Source of the DNA: Trileptium ribeirensis
Lineage: Eukaryota > Nematoda > Enoplea > Enoplida > Thoracostomopsidae
DNA length: 64,000 bases
Direction: 5' to 3'
Assembly (NCBI GenBank): GCA_030248225.1
Contig: JASANE010019403.1
Span: 1 to 64,000 of the forward strand
Part shown: one piece after another, positions 38,001 through 48,448 of the stretch
How positions within the stretch are numbered: the first letter of the stretch is position 1
Layout: every line of letters starts with the position of its first letter
The notes under the pieces: model-generated
Told to the model about the DNA's origin: nothing
Seen by the model: the letters and a program-made list of their open reading frames with translations, nothing else
The model's database searches: none
Made by a program: the position numbers and the translations under genes

Positions 38001-40234
38001 TCTAGTACAAAGAACAAGGTCATACGTTGTGTTAGCAGTCGACTAGTTATAGCAAAAGCATTGCTGGGCTCTCATCAAAAGTTTCACAAAAATAATGTAT
38101 TCACGTCGACATTTTTATAACGTTGGCTGGAATTCGACTTAAATTTCCGTATCGACTCTCTTTATGTCATCAGCATCTATCCAGTATGAAGAACATGTTC
38201 TTAAGTCAGCGCTTGCCTTGATTATATTACACTTTTGCCTTACTTAATTAAAAATTTCAGCATACAGCGCAGTTTTGGTTTGACGAGTTTGAAGTATCAA
38301 GCTGTGAAATCGTTTGCGAATGCTAAATGTTATATAATAGAACAAACAGAATAGGTTGAAATACTTGGAAATTTTATTAACTTCTGCAAAGATTATGATG
38401 TTTTTTACGAAGAAATCAAAGTCAAATAATAAACAAAGAATTTGGAAAATTGATCTTATGAAGTCGAAATGTAACTTCCTAAAATCATAAAGCCTACACA
38501 TCAACAACCGCGTGGTTTCATTGTTGGAATGCAATTTATTTGCAATGTTGGACTTAACCGAGTTTCATGTAGTTACGATCAGAATTAAGTGATCAAAAAA
38601 CGAAAGACGGTTCGTTCGATTTAGGTCACTTTCGTTTAAACGGAAATGAAATAATTTAATCTGGATTGCGTTAAAATAATAAACGTGTTTTAATAAAACA
38701 TGTCAGTTTGCGTTTAATTGGATGAAGATAGATCGATTGCGCCATCGTTTGTATTCGATTCTATGTGCACCTAATTCTAATTGCAACTGTGATTATTTAC
38801 CACTGAACCCAAATAATGTAGTACATGTGTTTAGACAATATCACTCAGAGAAAATACGCGGTTAAAGTTGAGAATTTCTGCGGCTGGGTAATCGACTGCT
38901 AAGCAGTGTGGCTGTAACAGCATGAAAACTTTCGTCATTATTGCCGTTCTTGTTGTTATTTGGCATTATAAGACCAAAAATGTGTTGCTTCGTGGGTAAA
39001 GTATTTAGAATTTCTACCACCAAGTTTTGACTCTTTCGAAGACATTTTGTGAAATATTATTGTAGGATTGATCACAAGGATTCTCACAGAAAACATTTTT
39101 CTTGTTACATGAACGAAAATGGGCGTCACATACAAACTTCAAATGTTGATAGTTAATTGCCGCTGGTCATAAAACAGTGGAATTGTCCGCAATTTTAAAT
39201 GCAACGCAATTTATCATAAGTGCAGGTTTAAGATTTAATATTAGTCTTCGTTATCAGTTGTTTTGCTTTGACGTTACTAAAATATAGAAAATCTTGTATG
39301 TGACGCCCATTTTTTTCGCGTTGAAGCTAGCCAATGTATTCTGGCTTCTTCAGATTGTTGGGAACAAAGGCTTACGTCTATAAGAATTCTTTTCTAGCTG
39401 GTCTATCCACAGGACTAAAATTTTACCTTGGGGACTTGGAGCTGGGGGCCCAGCTCCAACCTGGTTGAACTCTAAATACCTGGGAGATTTCTCTTAGCTT
39501 ACTTGGGGGCAGGGGCTGTACCCCCAAGTCTACGGGGGTTTATAATTGCATTTTGTCCTGTTTTCCAAGCATCTGCAACATTTTATCGATGTTTTTTGCA
39601 TATTATTGTTTCTGCATTGAGGATGGGCATTTCTGCAAGCCGACCTTCCTTTTACTTAAGATTTTGTCACAAATTGGTTGAAATATCAGAAGTAATATTG
39701 GGCTATAGTATAATCGTTTCTTGTTAAAGCGATCATTTTGGATGCGACCCGAAATGTCTAAGAGTGCTGGAGTGAAGCCAAAATTTATCTGAGGGAGCCA
39801 CCGAAATCTTGAAGCCCTTCTTCTCTGTGAAGACGCCATAATAGAAACAAATTGCAATACCCAAAGAAATTGTAAATAATAAATATGCTGTTCCAACGCA
39901 ATCTTGGGCTCAGTATGATCAAACTGGTTTAAATGTGATCACAGTTTGTTAAAAGGTGCGTACGTTTTTGTACGTTTGAACAGTTTCCAAATTAAAATGT
40001 TTTTAGTCACGTTCGCTGATTCGACAAGGTAGGAACGCAGACGACGCTAGCAACAATAGTTTCTTCAAGACACGAAGACTTCTAAGGAGCAGTGATGCTG
40101 ATTCCAGCGGGATGGCTTTCAATGGCACTGGCAATAGCAGTTGGCTTAAAGCTAATGCAGCTGCTGACCGAGATGATTCGTATGAGTCACATATTCGACA
40201 TTCGGCAACAAGGCGCCGTCAGATTCGATCGTGA
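28892..40234 (+). CDS. ELOVL4: Very-long-chain fatty acid elongase, ELOVL4-like (5' end missing)
   Basis: Multi-exon gene for an ER membrane 3-ketoacyl-CoA synthase, the condensing enzyme of very-long-chain fatty acid elongation. Proposed exons are 28892-29083, 32073-32140 (tentative), 35562-35733, 35912-36033, 37386-37538 and 40007-40234. They encode in order a [16 protein letters not shown] start block, a membrane segment ending [16 protein letters not shown], the HVYHH metal-binding box (35664-35678), [34 protein letters not shown] and [18 protein letters not shown]. The CPFP..W....IAYAISLF block is closest to ELOVL4 among the paralogues. All joins use gt and ag and keep phase. Exon 1 starts mid-codon, so a short first coding exon is missing upstream. 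The C-terminus is Ser/Asn/Arg-rich and ends in RRRQIRS rather than a classic KKXX signal. Confidence 0.92.
29341..29745. repeat. GGGG-rich dispersed repeat in ELOVL intron 1
   Basis: Contains GGGGGCATGGAACTGGGGG, GGGCATGAACAGAGGGGAGG and GGGCATGGACTGGGGGAACC. These are diverged forms of the text also seen, inverted, at 31566-31955, and in part at 27300-27715, 39400-39540 and 61255-61325. A 117-codon open frame at 29599-29952 overlaps it and has no recognised domain. Confidence 0.55.
30605..31060. repeat. Diverged tandem array, about 170-bp unit, in ELOVL intron 1
   Basis: Three units start near 30611, 30778 and 30949. Each begins with a form of CGATTTTCAGAATATAGTCTG and continues with GTTATATATTGC.....AGGGCATCAAGAA. 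The spacing is about 167 and 171 bp. A related string (GGTCGACGAACCGATTTTTGAAT) occurs near 53908, inside the 1.1-kb repeat. Confidence 0.7.
31566..31955. mobile_element. Small element with short inverted ends, GGGG-repeat family
   Basis: The ends share CTGGGCTCTCC (31569, and its complement near 31944). The interior holds several copies of CCCCCGGTTCATGCCCC and GGCAAAATTTT in varied arrangement. Its internal text matches the dispersed GGGG family. It lies in ELOVL intron 1, before the tentative exon at 32073. Confidence 0.5.
32073..32140 (+). CDS. ELOVL4: Tentative ELOVL4-like exon covering the variable luminal loop
   Basis: A strong pyrimidine-tract acceptor (ATCTCTCTTCAG) precedes 68 bases, followed by donor GTATGC at 32141. 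Joined from 29083 it gives SSYEF...[11 protein letters not shown] and leads in phase into IASLLWWFY of the next exon. The Cys-Gln pair sits where elongases have their CQ(P/S)V motif, but the usual acidic D-Y-S-x-D-P stretch is absent and the loop is shorter. The exon could be wrong; no better candidate was seen in the 6.5 kb between the flanking exons. Confidence 0.42.
33420..34680. repeat. Weak tandem repeats in ELOVL intron 2
   Basis: Between 33480 and 33930, phrases like CTAGAACGGGAATTG, GAAATACACGA and TATGATCTAGAGCGGGAATG recur at intervals of roughly 110 to 200 bp. Later, TTCTTGTATATTAAACTGT at about 34600 is repeated at about 34634 (TTCTTGTATATTTAACTGT). The rest of the intron (32141-35561) shows nothing else certain. 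Open frames at 34851-35096 and 35143-35421 were tested as exons and do not fit the elongase. Confidence 0.45.
35562..35733 (+). CDS. ELOVL4: ELOVL4-like exon with the HVYHH catalytic box
   Basis: Acceptor TTATTTTAG ends at 35561 (an in-frame TAG there forbids an earlier start). The exon reads [19 protein letters not shown], then [15 protein letters not shown] (HVYHH at 35664-35678) and [16 protein letters not shown], and ends with one base of an Ala codon before GTAGTT. This holds the conserved LRKK and the His box that define the elongase family. Confidence 0.95.
35912..36033 (+). CDS. ELOVL4: ELOVL4-like exon: NSFVH-MY membrane block
   Basis: Acceptor TTTCTTTCAG; the first two bases complete the Ala codon. 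It reads [18 protein letters not shown], then the variable loop and KKCLTVLQL, ending in phase 0 before GTAAAT. The N-x-x-(I/V)-H-x-x-M-Y element and the L-T-x-x-Q element are family hallmarks. The intron before it is only 178 bp. Confidence 0.95.
36163..36180. repeat. Perfect 18-bp palindrome in ELOVL intron 4
   Basis: TGAAGCAACGTTGCTTCA reads the same on both strands. It is 130 bases downstream of the donor of the NSFVH exon. No function is evident. Confidence 0.9.
36450..37205 (+). repeat. Dispersed repeat, copy 2 of 3, in ELOVL intron 4
   Basis: Collinear with 23820-24585 from CCATAACTCGGGAACGAC through the TAAAATGATAAATGCCG block, both GACGTCCTGGG..GGCTGA/C blocks, and the TATCGAGAGCTGATTGAT tail. 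In this copy the tail stem is weakened (TCTTGATA opposite TATCGAGA). Same strand as the gene. Confidence 0.85.
37386..37538 (+). CDS. ELOVL4: ELOVL4-like exon: CPFPRW and last membrane segment
   Basis: Acceptor TATTTCAG, donor GTAAGT, both phase 0, 51 codons. It continues the Q-motif ([15 protein letters not shown]), then [19 protein letters not shown] and the N-Y of the final helix. Dispersed repeat copy 2 lies in the intron just before. Confidence 0.95.
38571..38789. mobile_element. Mariner-type MITE, copy A, in ELOVL intron 5
   Basis: The ends resemble those of 43256-43570: left GTTACGATCAGAATTAAGTG, right the complement of CAGTTGCAATTAGAATTAGGTG. The middle shares TCGTTTAAACGGAAAT-like and CGTTTAATTGGAT-like text. 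The TA at the left edge is retained, while the right edge is mutated. No coding capacity. Confidence 0.7.
38922..38999 (+). other. Short hydrophobic open frame in ELOVL intron 5
   Basis: A 25-codon frame starting ATG encodes [16 protein letters not shown] followed by a basic tail. It resembles a signal anchor and is preceded by a TAACAG acceptor-like string. It may be chance; no donor or partner exon was found. Confidence 0.15.
40007..40234 (+). CDS. ELOVL4: ELOVL4-like terminal exon with stop
   Basis: Acceptor ATGTTTTTAG ends at 40006, and 75 codons in phase 0 end at TGA (40232-40234). The tail is polar (Ser, Asn, Asp, Arg), as expected for the cytosolic C-terminus of an elongase, and ends RRRQIRS. 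The tail is not conserved in the family, so the assignment rests on the splice phase, the open frame and the position. Confidence 0.75.
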   Translation, partial: SRSLIRQGRNADDASNNSFFKTRRLLRSSDADSSGMAFNGTGNSSWLKANAAADRDDSYESHIRHSATRRRQIRS

Positions 40235-40516
40235 ACACTATTCGGGCAACTGCCTTTAGTTGATTACGGCTTATTGGAGAAATCGTAGTATACATTTTGT
40301 ATGATCTCATTATGCTTTTTTAAGGATGATGCTCTCGTGATTGTATTGGTAAATTCATTGTTATGTTGACACAAGATATGCTTAGTGACGGTTAAAGATC
40401 ACTCTTGTCACTGATATTCGAGAAAAGAAATGTGTGCAGGAATTATCTACTTGCTGTTTGCACTGTTTACTTACAAGGTTCACATTGACACCGCTTTCAT
40501 AACAATTTCAGCAGCT

Positions 40517-40522
40517 AATAAA
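40517..40522 (+). terminator. Possible poly(A) signal of the ELOVL4-like gene
   Basis: AATAAA lies 283 bases after the stop codon and is the first exact match downstream. In AT-rich DNA this can be chance. Confidence 0.3.
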
Positions 40523-40929
40523 TCGTAATTTTCGTACCGATAACTTAAAACTCTTGTAGCTGCTATTACCATGTTTTTAGGTCATATAATTACTCCGGTT
40601 ATAAGCATAACTGCATACACCCGTTAAGTCGTGCTTGTCGGCCAATGTAGTTACTGCGCGCATAGTCGCAACAGCATAAGTAGTATTTTTGTATCAATAG
40701 TTGCTTCACACCTAATCAATATTGCTGCAACTGCTGAAATCTTGCTTTTAGTGTCAGCATATGCTTTATGCAATACCATTCATACAACTTTATTGTGAAA
40801 TAGCGCTATCGCGATGGCCGCGGATTTTTAGTAATACCACGTTAGCAGTTTAAAATGTAACCATATGCTCTTCCTGTGTATACAATCATTACCTTCTCAG
40901 TTGGTTTAATGACTAATGTAGCGATATTG

Positions 40930-41400
40930 GTAGTCGATGTTAAAGAGTTAACCATGCTTCTAATTAAGGTGTTTCGGTCGACAGGTGGGTCTGGACCCAA
41001 ACATTTGTACGTGGACCCAAAATATTTTTGAGGGACCCACGCTGGACTCAGATTCAGAGACATTGGGTTAGCTAATAAATTTTAATAGGTTTGTGTTTAC
41101 TTTGGGTCATACGTAATACGAAATCTCTTCATAACTTAATTATCAACTTACGTAATAAGCCGATTAATATAGTTTAGAAATATATACAAAATATAGATAG
41201 CGCGCTAGATCTTCACAAACCACAGATGCTGTGCACCTGACAAAGGTGTACATAAAATTTGGTCTAATCTTTTGCAGTTGGAGGTGGTGTAAATTTATTA
41301 TGGCTATGTAATTGCAAAATTGTAAATCTGGTGCCAGCGTTTACTGTCTGGACCCAAAAGAAATTTGCTGGACCAGGGTCCATTTTGAAAAAATACCCTA
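40930..41400 (+). repeat. Diverged partial third copy of the 1.1-kb repeat
   Basis: Contains ACAGGTGGGTCTGGACCCAAA, GTACGTGGACCCAAA and GAGACATTGGGTTAGCTAATAAATTTTA, matching in order the text near 56310-56410 of the right arm described below. At 41330 GTGCCAGCGTTTACTGTCTGGACCC parallels 56603-56628, just beyond that arm. Same orientation as the right arm. Shorter and more diverged. Confidence 0.65.
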
Positions 41401-43253
41401 CTTCTATCCAAAGAATAGGAATATGCTTTGGCAAGGAGATGAACGGGGCGACAGGAATTCTGGACATCCGCCCAACGTAAAAATACTGAAATTCAAACAA
41501 TTGGTCACTCGATATTTGCGGTTCATAATATTCGAATTGTGTTCGCTTTTGTGTTATACATTTAACAGTGATGTTCTGATGCACAAACTGTCATAGAATG
41601 TTTATCACGTGATTTACAGTATTCGCCAGAAATGGCTGTTGCATTTCGATTGAAATAACATCGGATACAAATCGGGCAAAATTTGTTTCTAGTGCCGAAC
41701 AGATGTCGGATTAACTATAAGAACGCGATTAACAAATTCGACCTCTCGAACACCTTTCGAAGAAATTTTTGCATTTTTCGAGCGAACAGCACTCATTTCT
41801 GGCAAGAACTAACATATACCTATTATAACAGTGGGTGTTGCTTTTAACATTAATGCATGTTATTACATATTTAGCCTTTCAAGTTGTTAGCCCGACTAGT
41901 ATTTCCTGTGCTCGCGTTTTACTCGTGGTTTTATGTTATTTAAGTTTTAATTCTCGATAATCGTATTGTTTTTATGTTAAGCTAAGACCATCAATTTTTG
42001 ACCGAAGAGATACTGAGCTGACTTACTTTGTTGTAATGGTTTTTATTGTTTTGCGTTTACTGCAAAACAGTTTAGTTCAAATGTATGGAACTAACATTCA
42101 CAACCTAATAACATTCACACATCTGTAGCGCTGTAAATTTGACTACAGTCCATTTACTACGTTTGCGAAAAAATTCTTTTATAAATTCAATTTTTGTCTG
42201 TAATTAATAGATATATCCTGGACATCGGTGGTAGCCATCGACCTAAAGCACTGTCTGTGGTTGACGTATATTCATGAAAATTTTCGTATATTGTGAGTAT
42301 GTTTGCAGTGATGAAGTTTGTCAATATGTAGGGATTGTTGATTGAAGTCTACAGATATAGAACTGTTAACACTCTAAACTTCATTGTTTCTATTATTTAC
42401 GTCTTTACTAATGGAGATTAATTGTCAGATTAACCAGTAAACGTATTTATATAATATTAAAACAGTTCGATATTTATTGCCACCACAATCTGTAAATAGG
42501 GAAACATGTTCACACAATAGTTCCATTTTGCAAAAAAAAAATGAATGTGGGACAAGGTAGTCTTCAATAATGGTTTCTGGTACGGGCCATGCTAAAAATG
42601 CTGTCGAAATTTCAACAGGCAATCGAACACTCCAGATTGTATTGTTCAGAAAGTTGTTCTCGAACAGATGGCGAAGACTTCATGAGTATGTTATTTGTTT
42701 ACATTGTTATTTATTTTTTGTAAATTGGTTCTAAGCTACGTTTGCAACGTCGTTATGCAGAAGATATATGCAAATACGCTCGATCTCCGATTAAATGTAC
42801 CTCAATTATTAAAAGCTCGAAAATTAATCCCGTTTCGAATGTACAGCGAGTAATATAACGATAAACATTTGTAAACCTAAACATAAATCGGTTATAAAGT
42901 GATTTAAAAATAGGCTTGAGAAATATTTTAAAAATAAGCTCGGTTTTATTTTAACTGGCATGGGCAGTTTTCACAGCTTCAGATACTGTGTTTCATTGGT
43001 GGTCTGCCGATACCGTTCTTGCGGTTAAATAACTTTCCTCACGGCGAGCACAGGATTTTCTAGGTGGGACACAACGTAAGCCCACAACTGTTTACGCAAC
43101 CATGTACTCCGCTTTTCAGTCATTTCGCGCAAGGGGTATGCGTCGTTGCACGGGTGGGGGGAAGGCCACTTGTGCCTCCTGGTTCGCATCTGCGCCCCGC
43201 GAACCACGATTTTGTACTAAACATCTGTGAAACGTCAACCGTTTCCAGTGAAG
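41400..43253. other. No gene recognised
   Basis: AT-rich DNA. Frames at 41312-41596 and 42425-42622 have no domain. A GC-richer patch at 43050-43210 has a frame on each strand, neither recognised. N-terminal CDC27 exons could hide here but were not detected. Confidence 0.4.
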
Positions 43254-43255
43254 TA

Positions 43256-43570
43256 CAGTTACAATCAGAATTAAGTGCTAATAAAATAGAACGCATACAA
43301 GATCGAAAGAAAACGCACTAGATCGATTTTCGTTTAAACGAAATTCGTTAAATAATTAAACGCAAGCCAACATTTTTTATTAAAATATTGTTTATTTTAA
43401 CATAATCGAAATTCGGTAAATTAAACGCGAAGTAACATTTTTTAGCAAATTATTTTTTTGGTCTGACGCAATCGAAATTCATTGAATTAATCGACTTTCC
43501 TTTAAACGCAAACAATCCAAATCGAACGAAACTTCGATCCATTTTTGAACACTTAATTCGATTGTAACTG
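43256..43570. mobile_element. Mariner-type MITE, copy B, with TA target duplication
   Basis: Terminal inverted repeats begin CAGTTACAATC(A)GAATTAAGTG on the left and its complement (CACTTAATTCGATTGTAACTG) on the right. TA dinucleotides flank it at 43254-43255 and 43571-43572. A CAGT start and TA duplication are the signature of Tc1/mariner-derived MITEs. The interior (about 270 bp) repeats CGTTTAAACGAAATTCG-like text and codes for nothing. Confidence 0.85.
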
Positions 43571-44122
43571 TACGCTTTTGATTCAATGTAGTACACGCTC
43601 TTTTCAAAGAAAATATATTTCTTGGGATACTAGGTGAACTTGGAAGAAAACTCTGCATTGCATTAGCGGATGTTCGGAGCTGTCCGGATACTGTGCTGTT
43701 GAGCTGACTTGATTGTAAATGATACTCTGCGTTATTGTTACGCTACATGTCATAATATTGTTGTATTATGCTGTCACTACCTTCGTTTGCTTGGGATTTA
43801 GCATATAATGCAACGCTGCATAATAATCGTTACTGTTGCTGTTGTGTATACATTGCATTTTGGCGTATTATTTAGACTGCCAGCCAAGTGTTTTGTATTT
43901 TATGATTTTGCAATGTCTAAATTGTCTATTTCACAGTGCTTGTGGAATTCTCATATTTGATATATCAGTCATTGCTCCTTATATTAGATTTGACCAACCT
44001 ATACAAAATTGGCTAATCCAGCATAAGCTGTAGTGCTTAGTGCGCTGCGCACTGTAGTAACAGATACGAACCTATTGTGCTAAGTGCTTATGTATATATT
44101 TTAAATATAAATGTTACTTTAG

Positions 44123-44397
44123 TAACGTTATTGACCTCTTGCGTGTGCTTCTGTTTGGATATTGCAAAACGAAATCCTGGTATCGTAAAACTAAAACAAA
44201 ATTACCAAGTCTATAAATGGGCAGTTTCACCAAAAGTCGATGACAGTCGACTGCTGAAGAGTGGTGCTCCAGCTTTTCCGTATAATCGACAGCGGTACGT
44301 CGCGATCGTTTTTGGTTTTACCGAAGTGGACGATAAACTCGTGGGAGGACTATCCTCAGCAAATGTGACTCATCGTTTCGTGGTATCACGAACGTAG
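44123..44397 (+). CDS. Unassigned exon-like open frame
   Basis: From a TTACTTTAG acceptor to TAG, about 91 codons, with a polar, gene-like composition over its second half (NYQVYKWAVSPKVDDSRLL, then AFPYNRQRYVAIVFGFTEVDD). The family is not recognised. It could be a terminal exon or could splice at an internal GT. It does not match CDC27 or the elongase. It lies between the two named genes on the same strand. Confidence 0.35.
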
Positions 44398-46924
44398 TAA
44401 ACTCACAATTTTTATGGTAGTCAGCCTCTACCTTTAAGTGTCCGCTAAATATTCTAAGGCCGGTGTCTATAAAATGGGATGATTACTGAGCTCCTGCAGA
44501 TTGTTAACATTTATAATGTTATGCTGAATGTTTAGCGTTTTTATGTTTAAAATATTTATATTTGGTTTAACCGGGGAATAATATTGATCGCGTTTCTGAA
44601 ACATGTACGAAAACTAACAATATAGTGTAGTGCCGCATATACATACTGTTATCCTTAACGGAAATGGCTTAGTTTCTGTTGATAAGTGGTATTACACCGA
44701 AGCTTGGAATATAAAGTTGTTTTATCTTGTTTTTACAAAAGTTTTAATTGCCTAGTTATGTTGCGAAAATTTAGCCTATTTGCTTTATGTGGATGGGCTA
44801 GTACTATGGTTCATACGCGAATTCATAATTAACTGCTATCTGATTTATCCCTATTTCACTAGATGCTACGGTTTGACCATTGGGCTGAAAGTAGCATTTT
44901 AATGGAAAATGCAAGAATAAATATGTATAAAATTTACTTGGAGCTAGCTATATATTGAAAGTATAAAATAAGCATTTGAATCCTTAAACAGTAGTCTTGA
45001 TAGTTGGATTTTCAAAATGCATTCGCAACCGATTGAATGTAATAGAATGAGACTAACCCTTTGCCTATAACTACTGTCACTAGGCTTCAATTTTGGCCAA
45101 TTATGTGCTTCTGTCAAACTAACTCAGCAGCCGCGAGGGAAATAATGTTTGATGTGCTTAAGGTTTTCCACCCAACGGTTATTAAGACTTTTGTGACGTA
45201 GGTACTGCGAGTAAATATTCCTCATAGCTAAACGATAGATTAAAAGACGTGATCAGTTGAAATCTGGTGTTTTTCTTCTACCATTGACTAATACGATTTG
45301 TACAGCTTAAACGTTTTGTGCTTGTGTGTCGTGCCGTGTTTTTCATATTAAAAGGATCACTTGCATTTAATGAGCGAATAACTTTTGGCCGGTTTTTAGT
45401 AAGCCAGCAGCTTATTTTTTAATTTTCTCATTATAGACTATACTCATGTATATCTATTATTGAAGAGAAGCTTTGTTTAATTATTACAGATCCATACTTT
45501 CAACATGGTTTACGGCTATACGCATTGAAATTGTGTAATGAGAGATTATTCGTTATGAAAACAAAATGAAAATCTTATAATTTTAGCTTATACATTTACT
45601 AACTAGACGGTTTGTAAGCTTGGACGTTAATTTTAATTCATAAATATGGATAGTAACAAGTTTAAAAACTGCATAAAAGATATTGATCTTATAGTAAATA
45701 AGAGGGTCGAAAACAGTGATATATATTATTTACTAACTAGACGGTTTGTAAATTTGGACGTTAGTTTTGATTGATAAATATAGTTAGTAACAAGATTCCA
45801 TAAAATAACGAAATGCATAAAAGATATTAACCTTATAGTTTAAATAAGATGGGCGAAAACACCACCGCCTTTTGAAAGTGCAAATTATACGGATATTGAA
45901 GCAATATGATATGGTGACAATTTTGAAAGCTTTATAACCACTACCGGTGAAAAACGTTTCAGATCTAAAATATGTTTACAAAACTTAGCGTATACATCAT
46001 CTGTAAATGAGGAAAAGTAATTCGTTTACAAGAAAGTAGCGTTGCATTTCGAACATAGCATCTAAAAGCACGACTTGATGTATCACTATTTTAGTGCCAT
46101 GTAGTCAAATGTAATACCCACTAAATGTTTCGTTAGTTTCGGCCCACGAATAATATTCCCTTGCTAGTTATTTACTTGAAACAATCGGTGTGCTCAAATA
46201 TGACACGTTGCGCTTGTAGTTGATTTCCATACCCCACCCAGGTATAAAATCTGGCACTTGATTTTTTCACTCGCTATGTTTCAAACCATTTTTAGATTAA
46301 CTTTTTAGTGCTCTGTATGGCTATTATGTCGTTTCTAGGTGTGTTAATATACATTTCTACACCATCTACAAATATTTTGGAATTTACACGATAAGCGAGA
46401 AATGCTGCTTATATTGTGGTCTATTTTTCTGGACATTTGACCCCGCAAGAACTAGAACTTAACCCTTAGTTAGTATGAGCAGCGAGACACGGAACATGAA
46501 AGTAAGTCCTGTTCACAAGCTATAGAGCTGTTTTCAATCTACTGCTCGTATCCTCAAGACTTCGCAAAGAGCATGAAGTTGCGGTATTCTCCAATTTTAC
46601 GAAGTGCTTCGAAAGGGTTAGTACATGGTATTTGGTTTGGACTAAATTTAGTTGTGAAATTATAAATCCCGTTTCCACTATTTTAATTACATATCTAACT
46701 TTTTGCTCAGTTGCACAACTTTCATGTGTGTTTTAAGACTATAATGCTGCGCTAAAAAACGGTTATTGTATCGATTTGTAGCTGCTAGCAAATATGTTTC
46801 TAGTAGTGAAATATCGCGTAAAACAGTGTTCAACATAATTTACGGTAGCTCGATAACGATTAAGCTGAAATTCTAAGTTTGAATCATCAAACCAAATTAC
46901 GGTCACTTAGCTAGTTTATTGTAG
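44398..46924. other. No gene; tandem duplication at 45595-45870
   Basis: AT-rich. The only structure seen is a tandem duplication of about 135 bp: TTTACTAACTAGACGGTTTG at 45594 recurs at 45727, followed in both by TTGGACGTTA, ATAAATAT, AGTAACAAG and TGCATAAAAGATATT. The two units differ by small indels. Confidence 0.6.
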
Positions 46925-47133
46925 GACTGCTGTATACTGCTAAAGTGGAAGATACAAAAGGCATAGGAGCTTTGTTTACTACAGTCTGGGTTCCCAATAC
47001 ACCATTTGTTTTGATAAGGGAGGAGATCGGTGAAGATTTTGTGTTAACGAAGGGGACCAGTAAAATTACCACGCTTTTCTTAGCTGAAAATAAGATATTT
47101 GCAGCAACAGCTTTAATGGAACTCGATGCTAAG
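46925..47133 (+). CDS. Unassigned internal exon candidate
   Basis: Acceptor TTTATTGTAG and donor AAG/GTGGGC bracket 209 bases open in one frame (phase 1 in, phase 0 out). It encodes LLYTAKVEDTKGIGALFTT, VWVPNTPFVLIREEI and an Ala-rich end MELDAK. The composition looks like that of a globular protein. I do not recognise the family. It may belong to the same unknown gene as 44123-44397, but no donor there gives a convincing join. Confidence 0.4.
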
Positions 47134-48018
47134 GTGGGCTCGGGTACTGCTCCTCGCCCCTAAATCCAAAAAATGTTGCTAATTATGAGCAAGTTGTTTA
47201 AATTGTGGAAAATTAAATGTTCGTAATACAGAAAGTGTGATTTTCCAAAAATTTCGACATTTACTTCCCTCTCACGACGGAGCTAGCGCAGGACACATAT
47301 TCTAACATCCTGCCGATTGGAATTTTTCTCACACTGTAATCAAGGTCATACAATACACACTATGTTTGTCCCCACTGGCATGCCGTCACTTCCCGCATAA
47401 ACGATGAGTTAGCTACTTTGTTCAAATTATGTGACGATGTGTCTGATGCTGTCAAATCGATTTGGACCGCTAATGGAAACGACATCTATTTAAAAATGCT
47501 GGAGTTCTCTGAAGATTAACATCACGGTAGCTATTGACGGCGGTTTACAGCGAAAGATATGCATAAGAATAGCTGCAATGCCTAGTGACCTAAGCGTCGC
47601 TGTAGCCAAACACTGAATCCCGCAATGACTCACATTAGGGAGAGGTCCCTCTGCGCAAGCGCGTCTTTGCCGAAAACATCAAAGAGGATAAACAATGGAT
47701 TCTCGATGTCATAGCGTCTGAATTGTTGAAACCTTGTGCCGGACATGATACGTGGAAAGTCTTCCGTCTGACCAAAATCTAACCCAATCGTAGCGCACAC
47801 TTCAAGGTATAATAAGCGATGGTGACGAACGCTCACAAGCTACATACTCTGCGCAGCGGGAAAGGTGACGGCATCACTTCAATGCGCTCCTGAGTCGTGG
47901 TGCTCCTGATCACCCTTTTTATGAGGATCTGGCGTTTGCGTGGTTTTAGAAATGCAGTTGCACCACCTCGCCTGCGTTCTAAATCATTTAAGTCTTCAGA
48001 TGACTACGAAACGGACAG
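47134..48018. other. No gene recognised
   Basis: Several medium frames without conserved motifs. A + strand frame around 47400-47519 (NDELATLFKLCDDVSDAVKS) reads like protein but could not be placed. It may belong to the retroelement scrap that follows. Confidence 0.35.
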
Positions 48019-48140
48019 GTGGGCGCTTACGGGATTCCTCCTGAATGCTATAAAGCAGGTAATACCGCACTAACGAAGCATCTTCACGGGTTGATTGCTA
48101 AAATGGAGCGGACACAAATATCAAACTGGAGATGGCACCA
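48019..48140 (+). pseudogene. LINE reverse transcriptase scrap
   Basis: The translation GAYGIPPECYKAGNTALTKH followed by LHGLIAKMERTQI matches the finger region of LINE polymerases (G-x-D-G-I-P-P-E-x-(Y/L)-K-x-x-G). The Asp of the motif is replaced, and no flanking polymerase motifs are readable. The piece ends in the short tandem array at 48117. Confidence 0.55.
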
Positions 48141-48209
48141 TTATCAAACTGCATGGGGGAACAATATCAAACTGGAGGAGCACCAATATCAAACTGGAGA
48201 GAACACCAT
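48117..48209 (+). repeat. Short tandem array, about 23-bp unit, four copies
   Basis: The unit is ATATCAAACTGGAGATGGCACC with variants, at about 48117, 48141, 48164 and 48186. A close relative, TATCAAACTGGAGAGGAGACC, is found as a single copy at about 17645. Confidence 0.8.
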
Positions 48210-48318
48210 CTTGTATTACGGCATCTTAGATGGTGAGCGACGGACACCTAGCTTTATTTTACCTTCATGTATTCAGAGAGTGTTGTTGGCCCACATTGAG
48301 AGGGTTGTTTGAATAAAT

Positions 48319-48448
48319 TTTCACTGAAAGTTATTCCACAGAGTATCAAGCATTTTTACGTGGTATGGAGCACCCTACAACCACATGTTGCCATGACTCC
48401 ATACAGCGGACCCGTCAAAGCTCTCCAAGGATAACTTTCAGTGGAAAC
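48319..48448. mobile_element. 130-bp inverted-repeat mini-element
   Basis: The ends TTTCACTGAAAGTTATTCC and the complement of GGATAACTTTCAGTGGAAA pair over about 25 bp. A second pair, TATGGAGCACCC and ACTCCATA, lies inside. No coding capacity. It may be a tiny MITE or foldback. Confidence 0.55.
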
